Below, in pieces: positions 63,783-64,000 of a stretch of DNA of 64,000 nt. The notes beneath the pieces are model-generated. The model saw nothing but the letters and a program-made list of their open reading frames with translations. It was not told the origin of the DNA and did no database searches. Where the stretch lies: positions 38,197-102,196 of the forward strand of contig NZ_QXFK01000009.1 of NCBI RefSeq assembly GCF_003581645.1. Direction: 5' to 3'. A program made the position numbers and the translations under genes. Each line of letters opens with the position of its first letter. The stretch's first letter is position 1. The DNA is from Pelagerythrobacter aerophilus (GTDB lineage: Bacteria > Pseudomonadota > Alphaproteobacteria > Sphingomonadales > Sphingomonadaceae).

Positions 63783-64000
63783 CGCGCCGCTTTGCGGCGC
63801 AGCCATGCTGTAAGTTCATCGTTCCAGTCGGTGTCGCGTGAGGATGGTTTCCGAACGTGGATCGTCCGCCCATCGCGGGCATAAGCGGCCAGGCCACGCG
63901 ACGCTGCCAGCTCGCCACCAGCATCGTGATCGACGAAGAGGTGAAGCTCGGTCACGCTCTCAGGCACGCTGACGAGACCGAAGCGCTCATTGCCCAGGGT
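63779..64000 (-). CDS. Toprim-domain plasmid protein (primase-like), 3' end
   Basis: The last 73 codons of a gene that enters from the right edge. The visible segment ELHLFVDHDAGGELAASRGL holds the DxD-type pair of a Toprim domain (VDHDAGG), followed by a C-terminal helix ending LTAWLRRKAAR. In related plasmids this position is filled by a large Toprim/DUF7146 protein thought to act as a primase. It precedes the helicase gene by 75 bases and the two are probably co-transcribed. Confidence 0.7.
   Translation of the reverse strand, partial: TLGNERFGLVSVPESVTELHLFVDHDAGGELAASRGLAAYARDGRTIHVRKPSSRDTDWNDELTAWLRRKAAR

Overview
The window looks like a heavy-metal, thiol and sulfur stress island joined to plasmid- or ICE-type backbone genes in an alphaproteobacterium. 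High GC, tightly overlapping ATGA-type operons, a DmeF-type exporter, a BigR-like sulfide operon, a HupE/anchor/NreB tail on a czc cassette, and ArdC, ParB, strawberry-notch and Toprim backbone genes point to Sphingomonadales (Erythrobacteraceae-like). This assignment is inference; no rRNA or tRNA gene is visible.

Layout. 1-82: 5' end of an acetolactate-synthase-like TPP enzyme. 175-9172 (minus): one long metal efflux operon, made of a small His-rich secreted protein, czcC, czcB, czcA, a SpoIIAA-like protein, a short CDF protein, an unknown membrane protein and a full-length CDF exporter. 9296-10249: a DmeF-type CDF exporter. 10347-23141: a periplasmic thiol/copper-stress region with a DsbA-like protein, a solute-binding lipoprotein, an Lnt (CutE) paralogue, a SoxB-like metallophosphoesterase, an scsD-scsC-scsB-like operon, a divergent two-component system and a 5'-nucleotidase. 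23197-29800 (minus): a compact cbb3-like oxidase operon (ccoN with a CcoS-like N-terminus, ccoO, a triheme cytochrome c, a TsdA-like diheme cytochrome and a CcoI-like P-type ATPase). 30204-38184: an intergenic RNA candidate with a strong terminator, an AcfC-like binding protein, a DUF2493 plasmid gene, a second SoxB-like gene broken by one TAG codon, a periplasmic DsrE-like protein, an AlgE-type porin and a DUF3422 protein. 38454-45884: a sulfide/persulfide operon (peroxiredoxin and ArsR diverging from persulfide dioxygenase, YeeE/YedE halves, a DUF442 phosphatase-like protein, a SulP permease and an MBL-rhodanese) with three decayed members. 45905-47286: ArdC and a partner. 47481-56320 (plus): a second czc cassette followed by HupE-like, anchor and NreB-like genes. 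56390-64000 (minus): ParB-like, toxin-antitoxin, a 1417-residue methylase-helicase and a Toprim fragment.

Main observation: eight intergenic sites of the form xxTAAG-N5-CTTAAG (or its inverse) lie between 11088 and 32749, in front of dsbA-like, solute-binding, lnt-like, scs/two-component, 5'-nucleotidase, oxidase, RNA/acfC-like and SoxB-like genes. They are probably the box of the OmpR-family regulator encoded at 19408-20067, which would join thiol chemistry, SoxB-like enzymes and a candidate small RNA into one undescribed regulon. A separate repressor operator sits exactly on the -10 box of the sulfide operon, whose ArsR-type regulator has no cysteine.
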